A stretch of DNA of 64,000 nt from Dactylorhiza incarnata (GCA_033032865.1 JAWHQI010000258.1:2232001-2296000), one strand, 5' to 3'; numbered from the stretch's first letter, positions 46,501 through 58,297 are shown. Numbers and translations: made by a program. The notes: generated from the letters alone by a model not told the origin.

Positions 46501-47660
46501 TCAAGATGAGGCTCAATCCGGCGAAGTGCGTCTTCGGAGCAGGAAGGGGAAAGTTCCTGGGACATCTCCTTACCCCGAGGGGAGTAGAACCTAACCCCGA
46601 CAAGGTGAAGGCGATCCTGGAGATGCCATCCCCAAAAACGATGAAGGAAGTCCAAAGGTTGACAGGCAGGCTGGCGGGTCTTAGCCGTTTCCTCTCAAAG
46701 GCCGGAGAGAAGTGTTCTCCATTCTTCAAAACGCTCCGCAAAACAGAAAGCTTCGAGTGCACCGAAGGATGTGAGATAGCATTCGGAAGGCTGAAGGAGC
46801 AGTTGACTTAGACACCTCTCCTTCAGAGCCCGAAGGAAGGCGAAGACCTGCTCATCTACCTAGGAGTAGGAGCGGAGGCAGTTAGCTCCATCTTGGTCCG
46901 GGAAGAGGGGAGGAGGCAGCTACCCATCTACTATGTCAGCCGGGTGCTGAAGAAGGCGGAGCTGAAGTATCCAATCCTGGAGAAGCTTGCCTTCGCCTTG
47001 GTGGTGTCGGCGCGGAAGCTCCGGCCTTATTTTCAGGCTCACTCCATCCGAGTGGTAACTGATCATCCCCTCCGCAATATCCTGGAGGGAGTGGAGCACT
47101 CAGGGAGGTTGGCGAAATGGTCGGTAGAACTCAGCGAGTTCGACATTTCCTTCTCCCCCCGAGTGGCGATCAAGGCCCAGGCAGTAGCAGACTTCCTGGC
47201 TAACTTCTCGGTGGAAGCGGAGCCAGGAGAAGAGGTGCTCAACCCAATTCCTTGGAAGATGTTTGTTGATGGAGCTTCGGGCAAAAGTTCTGTAGGGGTG
47301 GGCATCGTACTCGTCAGTCCGCAGGGAACAAGGATCGAGCAAGCAGTCGAGATCCTCTTCCCCGTCACGAACAACCAGGCAGAGTACGAGGCCATAGTGG
47401 CAGGCTTGCGCCTTGCCAAGGAGCTGGGGATCCGTGATGTCCGGGCTTTCACGGATTCAATGGTGGTCGCGTCGCAGATTCGAGGTGCGCGACACCATCT
47501 TGCAGAAGTACTTGGTAAAAGTAAAAGGGCTGATTGGAGGCTTCCAGTCCTTCTTCGTCGAGCATGTGCCAAGAGAGGAGAACTCGGCAGCGGATCGCTT
47601 AGCCAAATATGGGCCGAGGGCTGGAGGGACTATCACCGAGCTATTCCACCCATCCATTGA
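43590..47660 (+). pseudogene. Tat gag-protease-RT-RNase H-archaeal RNase H, broken
   Basis: The first in-frame ATG is 43590. Gag lies at about 43960-44440 (IQWFEDIVSIRTM, AKAWDWFHQLPAGS, YIERFQEEVL), followed by a very Arg/Glu-rich basic stretch and a zinc-like CDFHQVGGHAMAAC near 44890. Protease has IDNGSSVNVIF near 45320. RT runs about 45900-46460 with YVDD near 46416. A TAA at 46455 and a TAG near 46808 interrupt the frame. RNase H follows to about 47140 (YYVSRVLKKAELKYP, VTDHPL). Then comes an archaeal-type RNase H from about 47260 (FVDGASGKSSVG, NNQAEYEAIVAGL, FTDSMVVASQ). A frameshift near 47480 moves coding into the integrase frame. The two RNase H domains in tandem are the Tat hallmark. 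Confidence 0.9.
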
Positions 47661-48950
47661 AGAGGGAGAGATGATGGAGATCGAGCAACGCCCCTCGTTG
47701 ATGGATCCCTTTGTGGCATTCCTGGCCAGCGGCCAGCCCCCAGCGGACGGAGGGGATCAGAGAAGATTTCGGTACAAGGCGGCATACTACCTCCTGCAAG
47801 ATGGGGAGCTATACCGCAAGACCATCTCGGGCCCCCTGGCCAGATGTGTTTCTGAAGACGAAGTACCTCGAGTGTTGGAAGAGATCCACTCGGGAGAGTG
47901 TGGAAGTCATTCTGGGACTCGCACTTTGGAACAGAGGGTCTTGAGGCATGGTTACTTCTGGCCTACTATCCGGAAGGATGCTGAGATCTTCTCGAAGAAG
48001 TGTCAGAAGTGCCAGCTCTTCGCCCCCCTTCAGTTGCAGCCGGCCCAGCAGCTCCGATCGATCATCTCCCCATGGCCGTTCGCCATCTGGGGGATGGACT
48101 TAATCGGCCCTTTCCCTCAAGCAAGTAGCCAGAGGAAGTTCGTTCTCGTCATGATCGACTACTTCTCCAAATGGATCGAGGTCAAAGCCCTGGCCAAGAC
48201 CACCCCTCAAGTCGTGAAGAACTTCATCTGGGGAGAGATCGTCTGCAGATTCGGGATCCCTCTCGCCATCATCACCGACAACGGTCCCCAGTTTGCCAGC
48301 TTAGAGCTAGAGGATTTTTGCAGGCAACTAGGAACCGACCTTCGATTCGCTTCCGTGCATCACCCAAGGAGCAATGGCCAGGTAGAGGCCGCCAACAAAC
48401 TGATCATCAACCTACTGAAGAAGAAGGTGGAGAACCTAAGAGGTAATTGGGCGGACCAGCTCCCCTCGGTCCTGTGGGCTTTGAGGACCACTCCTAGCTC
48501 AGCCACGGGGGAAACGCCGTTCAAACTCTCTCACGGGTCGGAAGCTCTCATTCCAGTAGAGTTTGAAGTCAGAAGCCCAAGGGTGGTAGCCGCGGAAGAC
48601 GGAAGCGAAGAATGGCGACTAGAGAACGAAGAGGTTCAGAAGCTATCTCTCGACTACATCGAGGAACTCCGAGATTTAGCTTCAGTCAGGCAAGAGGAGA
48701 TCAAGCGCCGGATGGCAAAACATTTTGACAAAAATGTCCGCCTCAAACACTTCCAAACAGGTGACCTAGTCCTGAAGAAAGTGGATGCGGCAGGAAGATC
48801 AGCAGCCGTCGGGAAGCTCAACCCGAACTGGGAAGGACCTTTCATCATCCAGGAAGCACTCCTGACAGGAGGATACCGCTTGCAGAACCAGGAAGGCGAG
48901 CTGCTAGGAGCACCTGGAACGGCGATGACCTGAAAAGGCTTTATCCCTAA
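47480..48950 (+). pseudogene. Tat integrase region
   Basis: The frame continues the archaeal RNase H end (VRDTILQKYL, ENSAADRLAK). The integrase has an HHCC finger (HSGTRTLEQRVLRHGYFWP, then CQKCQ) and a DDE core (WGMDLIGPFP, ITDNGPQF, HHPRSNGQVEAANK). Near the end, at about 48912, a one-base frame loss replaces the expected C-terminus, and the frame ends at 48933 instead of about 48948. It would join element DNA to the host chromosome. Upstream damage makes expression as a polyprotein unlikely. Confidence 0.88.
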
Positions 48951-50450
48951 GGGGGAATGTGTATATCCCATCCTTGTAAATTCATTTCTTTGAATAAAAT
49001 TTACATCTCCCTGAAACATGGGACGAGGCAGCTTCCTTCACATCAACAAAGTTTTCAAAATAAGGAAGCCAGGTGAAGTCAATCTCCACGCTAGGTTGGG
49101 AAATGAGCCTCCGACTTAACCCTCGTAAAAACTCAGAACGGATGATGGGACAGTGTCTCGGGTGTGCGTTCCCTTAAGACCAAGCCTCTGCACTGACGGT
49201 CGAGATCAGCTCCCCCCTTGCACGTTGGCCGCGGTTCCCACCGACTGCACTTCTCGTCCGACTGTAGAAATTACCAGGAAGAAGTCTGGACGCCGACCTT
49301 CCGATTCGGCGAAGAGAAGATCGATTTCACTAGTTCAGGGGACCCTTGAAAAAAGGCGTCATGCACCCTCGAGAACTGAAAAGTTCGCAACAAAGCATTT
49401 CGCTTTTAATTATTGTATCGGACCATATGAGTTAGTGTGCCTGAAGTGTGCTTAACTCCCTGCTAAATTCATTGAGCAACAGGAAGCAGGTCCGATCCAC
49501 ATCCAGCATCCAAGTGGGATGGAGGCCTCGGGATGGTATGTCCCTTTAGACCTCCCCGACTGTCACTCCCTGCTTGACGTCGTCCTGCATCAACATTCAC
49601 CGTAGCAGGTTGGATCACGAGCCTCCGACCACACCCTCGTAAAAACTCAGAACGGATGATGGGACAGTGCCTCGGTAGTGCGTTCTCCTAATGCCAAGCC
49701 TCTGCACTGACGGCCGAGATCAGCTCCCCCCTTGCATATTGGTTGGTCGAGTTACCCTCCGACCGCATTTCTCATCCGACTGCAGAGATTACCAGGGGAA
49801 AGTCCAGAAGCCGACATTCCAACTTGGGAAGGGGCAAGACCGATTCGACCGACCGAAGAGTGGAGACACTCCGGCACCCAAGTAGGATGGAGACCTCGGG
49901 ACGGTGTGTCCCCTTGGGCCTCCCCGACTGTCGTTCCCTACTTGACGTCATTCTTCGTCGACATCTGGTATCCAAGTAGGATGAAGGCCTTGGGATGATG
50001 TGTCCCTCCGGACCTCCCCGACTGTCATTCCCTACCCCCTCTCTCATAAACAACTCCCTTACGTAATTTTAATGGGCTCTTCACCAGGTACAGAGCGAAG
50101 CCTTGAGAGCATGTGTCCCTCGGGACCCTCCAAGTAGCCTTCACAGCTCGACTTCACCAAGGGAAATATTGAAGAAAGCGAGCATGTAAGTGCGAGCATG
50201 ACGGAGTACTCGGTCTCGATGTATGTGCGAGTACCTAGGCGAGTATACATGTGCGAGTATACAGATGCGAGCATAGTAAGTGCGAGCATGCCGGAGTACT
50301 TGGTCTCGCCCCGAGCCTAGGAGCCTAAGCGGCATTCAAAAAAGAAAGCGAGCATCGAAGAAAAGGGCGAGCAAAATGATTATACTCATTCACTATCATA
50401 AATACATATACAAAAAATGCTTTGCAGATTTGCAAAAGGAAGAAAGGCGA
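48951..50450. repeat. 3' noncoding region of Tat element with direct repeats
   Basis: A block of about 200 bp at 49105-49320 (gagcctccgac, tcagaacggatgatgggacag, gcctctgcactgacgg) recurs at 49618-49850. A second unit of about 95 bp (aagtaggatggagacctcggga, gggcctccccgactgtc) occurs near 49506, 49877 and 49970, with a weaker trace at 50095. 50155-50345 is a run of gcgag(c/t)at and gcgagta motifs. No gene is seen. Confidence 0.8.
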
Positions 50451-52325
50451 CTATGAATCCTCGCCACCATCATCGCCGTCAGGATCGAGATCTTCCACAT
50501 CATCACCCTCGTCCTCAGAATCGTCGTCGTCAGAATCGGTGGATGAGGATGGGAGATCTCGCATGGGGGAAGTGGACTCTTCGGCGAGTAATGCCGGGAT
50601 GATGTCCATGACCGTCAGATGCATTGCCTCCGGCTTCAAGAAGCCATCGGCCTTCAAGCTGCTCAGGACCACCTTCCCGGTTGCTCGAGCGATCTCCCGG
50701 CGGATATGCGCCATATCATCGCCGACTATCCGGATCTGCTTGCCCACCCTGGAGGGGCCCGCCGACGAAGGCTGTTGCTCGGCAGGCCGAGTTTCCAACT
50801 CAGCGATTCGCACTTGGGCGGCCTCCAAGGTTTGCCGAGTATCCTTCAGCTCCTTCTCGGCCTGGGACAGCCTCTTTGCCGACTCCAGCTCGGCAGCCTG
50901 CAACGAGCGAAAAGAAGAAGGTTTGTTTAAATAAGTTTGCAAGGTAGCGAGTATCCCAAAACGCGAGTAAAGTCGCATTGGTGAGTACCTCGAACTCCTT
51001 AATCCTGTTCGCCATGGCGATCATCTTCGGGCCCTGCACCTTGATCATCTGCTCATATTCGAGCAGTTTCCTCGTCGTCGCATGCCCAAGCTCGACAACC
51101 CGCAGGTTGGCTCGCGAGCTCTGATGGGCGAGATATTCGGCCGAGACCTCTTGCAAGGATTCGGCGTCCGCACGACCATAGAGGGCGAACGAAACGTCGA
51201 ACGCCTCGCCCGCATCCTCCCAATCCTCCGACCAGGCGGGGAGGTTGGTGCTCAAGGTCACTTCATGGGCTTGCTCAGCCCAGGACACCAGAGGGCGACC
51301 ATAAGCATCCTCGCTGCCCCCACCTTCGCCGAAGAGAGGATGGCCGCTAGGCTCGCCCGCCTCCGATGGATCGGCCCTCGCTTTCAGGTCCCTCCTGGCG
51401 ACCTCCTTCTTTCTCCCAGGCTCGGCGGACTTTGCCTTGGCTTTCCTCTTCTTCGAGGGCCCAGCGTCATCGCCGGCGACCTCCTGATCATCGCCGCCGG
51501 GCGACAAATCAACCAAGGCAGGAGTCCCCGCCTTCGGCGCCAAGGGAAGAAGCTCGCTCGGCAAAGAGCGAGTAGCTGCAACAAAACATAAAGAGAAAAA
51601 CGTTAGACACCGGCTGAAGACGAATTGGCGAGTATGACCCAATGCTCATTTAGGCGACTACCTTCACCAGGGAACACCTCCGCGAGCTCATCTACTCGCC
51701 TCCTCCAGAAGACGACATCCAGCCGGCGACCTCGGAAGCTGTCGAGTAACTTCTCCCGGCTTTCCTCCAGGTAAGGAGGGGCGAACGCACTCTCGGCCGG
51801 CTGGAAAGAGGAAGTCGGCACGACGCCAAAGTCGCCCTTAATGACGACTATGCGCTCCGTCCAGCGATGGTTCTTATTCGCCGTGCCGACTAGGGTGCAG
51901 ACATGGCTGCACAAAAAGACGACGCCTTCGCCAGTGGCGCCAAAGTGGAATACTCGCCGGAAGACGGAGAGATCAAAGGCGATCCCCTGATCGCGCAGGT
52001 AGCAGAGGAACCCCACGATCATCGCCACTCCGTTTGGATTGATCTGCGCCGGGACTATCCCGTGGTAGCGGAGGATCTGGCAAACCTCCGGCCACAAGGG
52101 TAGTCGCAGGCCGACTTCAAAGTGGCGGATGGGGAAGACCAGCTCGGCCGCCGAGAAAGAATTCAGGCGTTCATCCTCACGAGGAAGCCTGGCGACATAT
52201 CCCGGCGATAAGTACTTGGCGGAGAACTCCTTCAAGTCGCTCGGCCGAGTAATCGGCTTCTTGAAGGAATTTGCCTCGAAGTTCTTCGCGTGACTTGCAC
52301 GGCGAATCGCTGCCTCGTCAGCCAT
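50451..52325 (-). CDS. antisense gene 2 of Tat element (gypsy-type transposon domain, coiled coil, acidic tail)
   Basis: Three exons are predicted: 52325-51662, 51575-50989 and 50897-50451. Introns of 86 and 91 nt have GT...AG ends, and both junctions keep phase. The total is 1698 nt, 565 aa plus stop. The first exon starts MADEAAIRRASH and carries a block (FPIRHFEVGLRLPLWPEVCQ, QINPNGVAMIVGFLCYLRD) resembling the 'putative gypsy type transposon' domain (Transposase_28). The middle is basic then mixed, the last exon a Glu/Lys/Gln coiled coil, and the end a Ser/Asp/Glu tail. A TATAAATA box lies 122 nt before the ATG. Antisense frames between pol and the 3' LTR are known in Tat elements, with function unknown. 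All exons are open. Confidence 0.75.
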
Positions 52326-52446
52326 CCAAGAGTGGAAGGATTGAAGAAGCGAGTAGCGAAGTGGCGAGGAGAGGAGCAATCGAGAGATAGTCGCTAGAAG
52401 AAAGGGAAGATCGTCAAGAGAGTAATAAATACGTATCCACCCCCCA

Positions 52447-52454
52447 TATTTATA
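52447..52454 (-). promoter_or_regulatory. TATA box of antisense gene 2
   Basis: The minus strand reads CTATAAATATGG 122 nt upstream of the predicted ATG at 52325. Confidence 0.65.
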
Positions 52455-52455
52455 G

Positions 52456-52808
52456 TACTCGACAAAGCTTGGCTTCCCGCGTACGCCACCGCGAGCGCGA
52501 GTAGGAGGTGGCGCGTATCGAGGAAAAGTCGCCAAAACCTAGGGTGCACGTCAAATCACTGATGTCGAACGAGCGAGCACCTGCATCGAATTTTTAGGCT
52601 ACTCGCAACATCAACGCGACATTTAACAAATACTCGCGGGAACAAAAGACAAAAAAAAAAAAAAGACATCACAGCAAACAGGAAAGACAACAAAGGCGAT
52701 ATTCATACTCGCCAAATAACAAATTACTTAAAGAAATCAAATAGTTCAGAATTACAAACATTTGCCAAAAGGCTACAAGCGACTACAAAAGGAAAAGAGG
52801 GCAGGATC
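52456..52808. other. spacer between the two antisense genes
   Basis: About 350 bp with an A/C-rich run near 52650 and several actcgc motifs. It would hold the end of antisense gene 1 and the promoter of gene 2. Confidence 0.4.
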
Positions 52809-54431
52809 CTAGGGGTTCGGCTGAGCGTCGGGAAGCTGCGGTTGTCGCCCAACCCAGCCCATGCTGCGAGCCCTCTTGAAATGCTCGAAGGCCACGGACA
52901 TCGCATCCTCGCCTTGACGCAGCTGCTCCTCCATCCTCGCCAGGCGACCAATGGAGTCCGTGCTCGCACGCATCCCCGCCAGCTCGTCGTGGTGCAACTG
53001 CTGGCGATGCTCCATCCTGCCCACCCGGCGCTCCAGCTCGCCGACAAACTGAAGGCGAGATTCTACACTAGCCAGGCGAGTATCTAACTCTTCCAGTCGT
53101 GATGCTCGCACCTCCAGCTCGGTCAGACGACGCTGGGAGTCAGCAGCCGCCAAGAGCTCTACTCGCGCTTCAACCGCGGTCAGACGCCGATGAGACTCGC
53201 TGATCGTCAGCCGCTCCAACTTCGCCTCCAAATCCAGGATGGCGCGAGTAGCCCTCTCCTGATACTCGCGAGAAGGAAGCCCGACGGCGTCGACCAGAGC
53301 CCCGATAGGGGTATGGGCGCGAGCTGCAGAAAAAGACATGAAAGCAAAATCTTAGTGACGAGTAGCGAGAAGACTCTTCTTGGAAGATACTCAGAAAAGC
53401 AGCGACTCCATTTACCAGGCCGATAGGCATCACTCCGCGAGTCGCGGCGAGGACTCCGAGATGGTCGGCAAGGAGAGCTCCTTCCCCGATGCGGGGACGG
53501 ACTGCGACGAATGCCATCTCGCCGGTTCGAATGCGACCCGCCGATGTGCTCCCTGCTGGAAGGCGCATCACCCCGACCGCGACCATCCACTGGTCGCCCT
53601 CCCCCTCGGGGAGCGAAGAAACCAGAAGATCCTGCCGTCCCACCTCGACGCGAGGACCCAGCCGGATGAGCGGTGGGAGCCGAAGAAGACAGGAGGCGGC
53701 GATCATCCTGCATGTCGGCCGGAGGAGGAAACGGAGGAGGTGGAGGAAGTTGGTCCGCAGGTAGTTGCGAGCTACTCGCCACCTCAGGTCGCTGCAAAGG
53801 CGGTGGCGGCGGAGGAGGATTGCTCGCTGCAGGAGCCCTCTGCTCGCTCATCGGCCTCTTGTCTACCACAGAGCTATGAAGGATCCGCACCGATCCGCCC
53901 CGGCGAGTTCCTCCGCCAGTCGTGTGCGGGACCATAGGCGAGGATCGTAGAGGAATGGCGCTCAGAGACTCCTCCCGAGCATCGGCGAGAAGCGGATCTG
54001 CGAAATAGTACAGAAAACGTCAGAGACCAGCCGACACTTAGGCGACTAATAAAAGTGGCGAGTAGGTATCTCTCACTTTGCGCAGGAGTAACTTCAGCTG
54101 GATCTTGAGCCGAGATCCCCGCAGTACTCGCCTCTGGAGCAGTATTCGGCGAAGGAGGATCGGGAGCAGGCGAGCCACCTGACTGGCCGAGACCCAAGTC
54201 GGCGAGCATCTGCTGAGTAGTGCCGACCTGGGAATCAGCGACATTCTCGGAGGCGTCGGCACTCTTCTTCTTCTTGTTCTTTTTCTCCTTCTTCTTCTCC
54301 AGACGCTTCCTCTTCTTGGAAGCGAAAAAGTCTTCGAGCTCCGCATCGCGAGCAGGCTTCCGCAACGGCGGCAGCAGACTGGCAAGCTCGGCCAAATCCG
54401 CAGCAGCTTCCTCGGCAATACTAAGCGACAT
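52809..54431 (-). CDS. antisense gene 1 of Tat element (basic/Pro-rich protein with coiled coil)
   Basis: Three exons are predicted: 54431-54077, 53997-53416 and 53323-52809. Introns of 79 and 92 nt with GT...AG ends are phase 1, and the sum 1452 nt is 483 aa plus stop. The N-terminal exon has Ala/Leu helices and a strongly basic Lys/Arg run (nuclear-localisation-like). The second is rich in Pro, Ser and Arg, with RS-type dipeptides. The third is a heptad-rich helix (LERLTISESHRRLTAVEARVE and on), probably a coiled coil. I recognise no named domain. A TATATATA box lies 50 nt before the ATG. Partner and role are unknown. Confidence 0.68.
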
Positions 54432-54480
54432 CTTGAAGCGAGAACAAAAAAAACCTTGGCGTCAGAGACCCCTCCCCCTC

Positions 54481-54488
54481 TATATATA
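54481..54488 (-). promoter_or_regulatory. TATA box of antisense gene 1
   Basis: The minus strand reads CTATATATAG about 50 nt upstream of the predicted ATG at 54431, preceded by GC-rich sequence. Confidence 0.65.
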
Positions 54489-54613
54489 GGGCCGGGGCGT
54501 CAAAACAGCGGGATGCCGACTACACACTAATACTCGCCCAGAAGACAGCTCGTCGAAAAAGGGTTGGATGGTTCTTTCCGAGCAACTACGTTTCTCGCAA
54601 AGAGCGGGGATTG

Positions 54614-55224
54614 TGTACAACCCTCATTCTCCGAGGGTGGACCCCCCCAAGGCCACGTAGGCAGAGGTCAAAGTCAAAGAATCAATACAACAGTCAAGCC
54701 TAGGAGCAGAAGACAGCCTAGGCGAGTAGGGGTGCACTCGTGCGAGTAGCTCGGATACTTGCCAAAAGGTGGGCGACCATAGGTGATACTCGCCCATTTG
54801 CCCGGGGAGATCGCCTCCATGTCGCTAGTCGTCGAGCAGGGGCTGGGCTATAAAAACCCCCCCTACCCCTTGGTTTTCCTATAAATAGGACCCCAGGGGT
54901 ACTTGGATTGGCACCTGGACTTGAGCTCTCGAAACCCTGCTCTTGCATTCTGGAACCTGTCGCACTTGGCCGCTACTCCCGGTACTAGCCAAGTCGGTGC
55001 CTTCCTCGTACCCTGCTCGGCCGTTCTTTGGTCTTGGAGGGGAAGTCTCTTCGAAGCTTCTGGGTACGTGGTGGGACCTCCCTGCCGCAGCACCTGGGGT
55101 CATGTGTGTTGCTCTTCTAGCTCTTCAGTAGTCGCCAGCTTAGTCGTCTCGTTGGACTGCTGGGCGAGTAGCCTCCGGCTGCATCGGTCCGAATCTTGAG
55201 GTCAGGATTTTCCTGGCGTCAACA
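54614..55224 (+). repeat. 3' LTR of the Tat element
   Basis: It is 611 bp and pairs with 42680-43289. The extra base is in a C run near 54858-54864. Confidence 0.93.
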
Positions 55225-55371
55225 CTACACACTTTTTGTCATGTCAGTCCATTACTCCTGCCCTTAGTATCATGGTGGCAGATGGCACCATTCACCTCAT
55301 CACCAGTCGTGGCCTCCTTCACACCACCCATTTTCACATTCCCGATGTTGCTTACATACCTGAGTTATCCA
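55225..55371 (+). repeat. 147 bp Copia segment, right copy of a long target duplication
   Basis: It pairs with 42533-42679. From here the Copia frame continues into integrase. Confidence 0.95.
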
Positions 55372-56863
55372 TGAACCTTATATCCGCCAGCCAGCTCACA
55401 TCCCATGGTTGTCTCGTTACCTTTGATGAGTTCACATGCCGTGTGCAGGATCGTCTGACTGGGGCACTCCTTGGGGTTGGTCGTCGTCGTTGCGGGGTGT
55501 ACGTCCTTGATCATCTCCACCTTCCATCCACTTCGTGGTCACCTGCAGCTTCCTCCCTTTGTCTTCCTTCGGTGGGTTTCTTTCAGTGGAACCACCGTCT
55601 TGGTCATCCCAGCGGTTCACGTCTAGCTTCTCTCATTAGTCATGGTTTCCTTGGTCGTGTTTCTATTGATCGGTCGCACTCATGTTCAGGTTGTAAGCTC
55701 GGTAAACAATTACAACTCCCCTATCAGTCTAGTGAGTCCAGGTCTCAGCGTCCCTTTGATCTAGTTCATTCTGATGTCTGGGGACCCGCACCTTTTGTAT
55801 CCAAGGGTGGACACCGGTACTATGTTCTTTTCGTTGATGACTACTCTCGTTATTGTTGGGTCTATTTTATGCGTTCTCGATCTGAATTTTTTCAGATCTA
55901 TGTTACTTTTTCTGCTATGGTGCGCACACAGTTTTCTGCTTCCATACGCATTTTTCGTTCTGACTCAGGGGGGAGTATCTCTCTCATGCTTTTCGAGATT
56001 TGTTAGCTACTCACGGCACTCTCCCTCAGCTTGCCTGTCCCGGTGCCCATGCTCAGAATGGCATCGTTGAAAGGAAGCATCGTCATATTATTGAGACAGC
56101 TCGCACCCTTCTTATCTCCTCTCACGTTCCTCCTCACTTCTGGGCTGAGACTGTTTCCATTGTTGCCTATCTTATTAATCTGCAGCCCTCCACTTTCCTT
56201 CAGGGTCAGTGTCCTGGTGAGTGTCTGTACTCTCGACCCCCACGTTATACTCATCTTCGTGTTTTTGGTTGTCGGTGTTATGTTCTCTCTCCACGTGAGC
56301 GTACTAAGCTCTCTGCTCAGTCTGTCCCTTGTGCCTTTCTTGGGTACAGTGCTGAGCACAAGGGCTATCGATGTTATGACCATGTTGCACGTTGACTTCG
56401 CATTTCACGTGATGTCACTTTTGATGAGCCTCACCATTTCTTTGTGTCCTCTGTTTCCTCGACCTCACACTCATCCGTTACTCCCTCTGACGTGCAGTTT
56501 CTCACTCTTCCTATTTCTACGCCTCATGTATCCTCCCCACCGGTATGTCCCCCTCCTCTTCCCTTGCCACAGTCTACTCCGTCACCTCCTTCTCCCTTGC
56601 CGCAGTCTACTTCGCCTCCTCCTCTTTTGCTGCAGTCTACTCCGTCACCGCCTCACTCCTCTCCCTCTGATGAGCTGTCCACTTGGGATCGTGTCTCACC
56701 TCTTCCTTATCACTATACTCGTCGTCCTCCTTCTATCTCCTCGCCTCCAGTGCCCCCGGACTCAGTGCCTACCTCTTCCAGCGAGTGCCCTATGGGTGAT
56801 CCCCCTGTGCGCCGCAACCCACCTCGTGAGAGGCGTCCTCCTGACCGTCTTAGCCTTGCTACC
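55236..56863 (+). pseudogene. Copia integrase region, frameshifted
   Basis: 55236-56006 carries the end of protease, the GAG-pre-integrase finger (WNHRLGHPSGSRL, CSGCKLGKQ) and the first integrase catalytic Asp (HSDVWGPAP), then FVDDYSRYCWVY. Near 55970 the frame shifts: the second Asp region (RSDSGG) is followed in another frame by [25 protein letters not shown], with the catalytic Glu. A TGA near 56394 follows VARxx-type text. A Pro/Ser/Thr-rich linker runs to 56863, where a solo LTR interrupts. It cannot make an active enzyme as it stands. Confidence 0.88.
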
Positions 56864-58297
56864 TGATAACTTCCCAAAAGAAGTCATCTTAGTACCACAT
56901 TCGTATTATTTTATGGTTATAATCCATATAATATTGATTAAAAAGTCACAAAATGATAAACATTTAATTTGGCAATTAAGTTTAAAGATAATTCTCATTC
57001 TATTTGATTTTATGTTAGGAAAGGAGAATACGTGCATTAATCATGGGAGTTAAAGTTATCATCATGGCTAAGAAGAGGATTCAAGAAGATTCCAACTTGC
57101 CAAAAGAAGAATTTTTGAAGAAAAATCACGAAATAAAATTTGTTGCAACAAATTCTGACATTTGTTGCAACAAAACCGGCAGTTACAAATTTTCAGCAAT
57201 TCGAAAATATTCAAATTTGGGCTGTTACATTCGTATTGAGGAGCATTTATTCAGCAATTATGACCAGCAATCAAGGCACGCCAGGGTGGAAAGCTATTAT
57301 ATATTCCCCTCCATGATGGAAGGAGGGGACACACGAATTTGAGGAGGAAATTAAGGGTGGATTTCGGCCATTGGAGAGAGAAGGAGGAAGTAACCTTCCA
57401 TTTGCAGGAAATTTAGGAGAAATTCCGAAATTCCTTCAATATGTATTGTAAGATCTTTCTTATTTTGGATTTCTTTTTCTCTATTATGAACTAAATCTCT
57501 CAAGTCTTGTATGATGAGAGTATGACAATTTTTATGATGAATAATTACTTATAATCTTGTTGTTGTTGTTTGAATTATTTTATTCGGGTTATGATTTCAT
57601 TCTTGAAACTCTAGATTTATGGATTTTATTCTTTTTGCGTGTCGAGAATCGAGAGATGAGATACGGTTTTGAGTAAAATTCTACTTTCTACATCACGAGA
57701 ATCGAGAGAAGAGTGGTGTAAATCTTTAATCTGAGTTTCCTTTATTTCACGAACACTTTGAGAATCGAGAGAGGAGAAGTGTGAGTTTCATAACTCTAAT
57801 TTAGATGAAAAGTGAGAAAGAGATTTCCTCTTTTCGCTAAGTGACTACGGTTGCCGCTTCGCACAATATTTCTCAATTCAATTAAGTTAGAGATAACTAG
57901 GGGAATTGAAATATTGAGATTTCCAACATCGAGAGATTAGGATTTCTCCGTTTAAAATTGTTACAAGATAATTCGTAGAACATTCACATAAGATAAATCA
58001 TAAAAGTTCATCATATTAATTGTCAGAAATCAAAATACAAGACTGCTTTCCTCAACTGATTTTAAAATAAAGAGTATTTTTACTTTTATTAAAAGTAATT
58101 CAGCTTTTCAAATTTTTATTTTAATATTGTTTAATTTTCTAAAAATCTCATTGTGATTCGCTTGAATTTAAAGAAACGGATTAGCTAGTACTTGCAAGCG
58201 CTAATTCTATCACCTCTCCGAGGGAACGATCTCACTCACTCTTTATTACTTGATCGGCACGTACACTTGCGTTTATAGCTCTATTTTGCGACCATCA
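56864..58297. mobile_element. solo LTR, 1434 bp, Athila/Tat-like end
   Basis: It begins TGATAACTTCCC, ends GCGACCATCA and is flanked by a perfect 5 bp TSD ctacc (56859-56863 and 58298-58302). It has no internal coding or second LTR. The last 100 bp (agggaacgatctcactcac..., gcacgtacacttgcg) resemble the ends of plant Athila/Tat Gypsy LTRs. Removing it and one TSD leaves the Copia frame continuous. 57600-57800 has repeated gagaatcgagaga text. Confidence 0.88.

Larger units (their letters stand above)
42680..55224 (+). mobile_element. Gypsy Tat-lineage element with two antisense genes
   Basis: LTRs 42680-43289 and 54614-55224 begin TGTACAACCC and end GCGTCAACA. They differ by about six substitutions and one indel by eye. 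Gag, protease, RT, RNase H, a second archaeal-type RNase H and integrase follow on the plus strand. The extra RNase H marks the Tat lineage. After pol come about 1.5 kb of repeats and two antisense genes. The purine tract aaagagcggggatt abuts the 3' LTR. It is flanked by a 147 bp duplication of Copia sequence in place of a 5 bp TSD. Sense pol is broken by two stops and two frameshifts. Confidence 0.93.

Noticed and set aside
42675..55229. a normal 5 bp TSD for the Tat element
   Set aside because: The five bases on the left (atcca) and right (ctaca) differ. Only the 147 bp duplication fits.
56031..57053. 340 aa hydrophobic open frame
   Set aside because: It is a shifted-frame shadow of the Copia integrase and linker that runs into the solo LTR.
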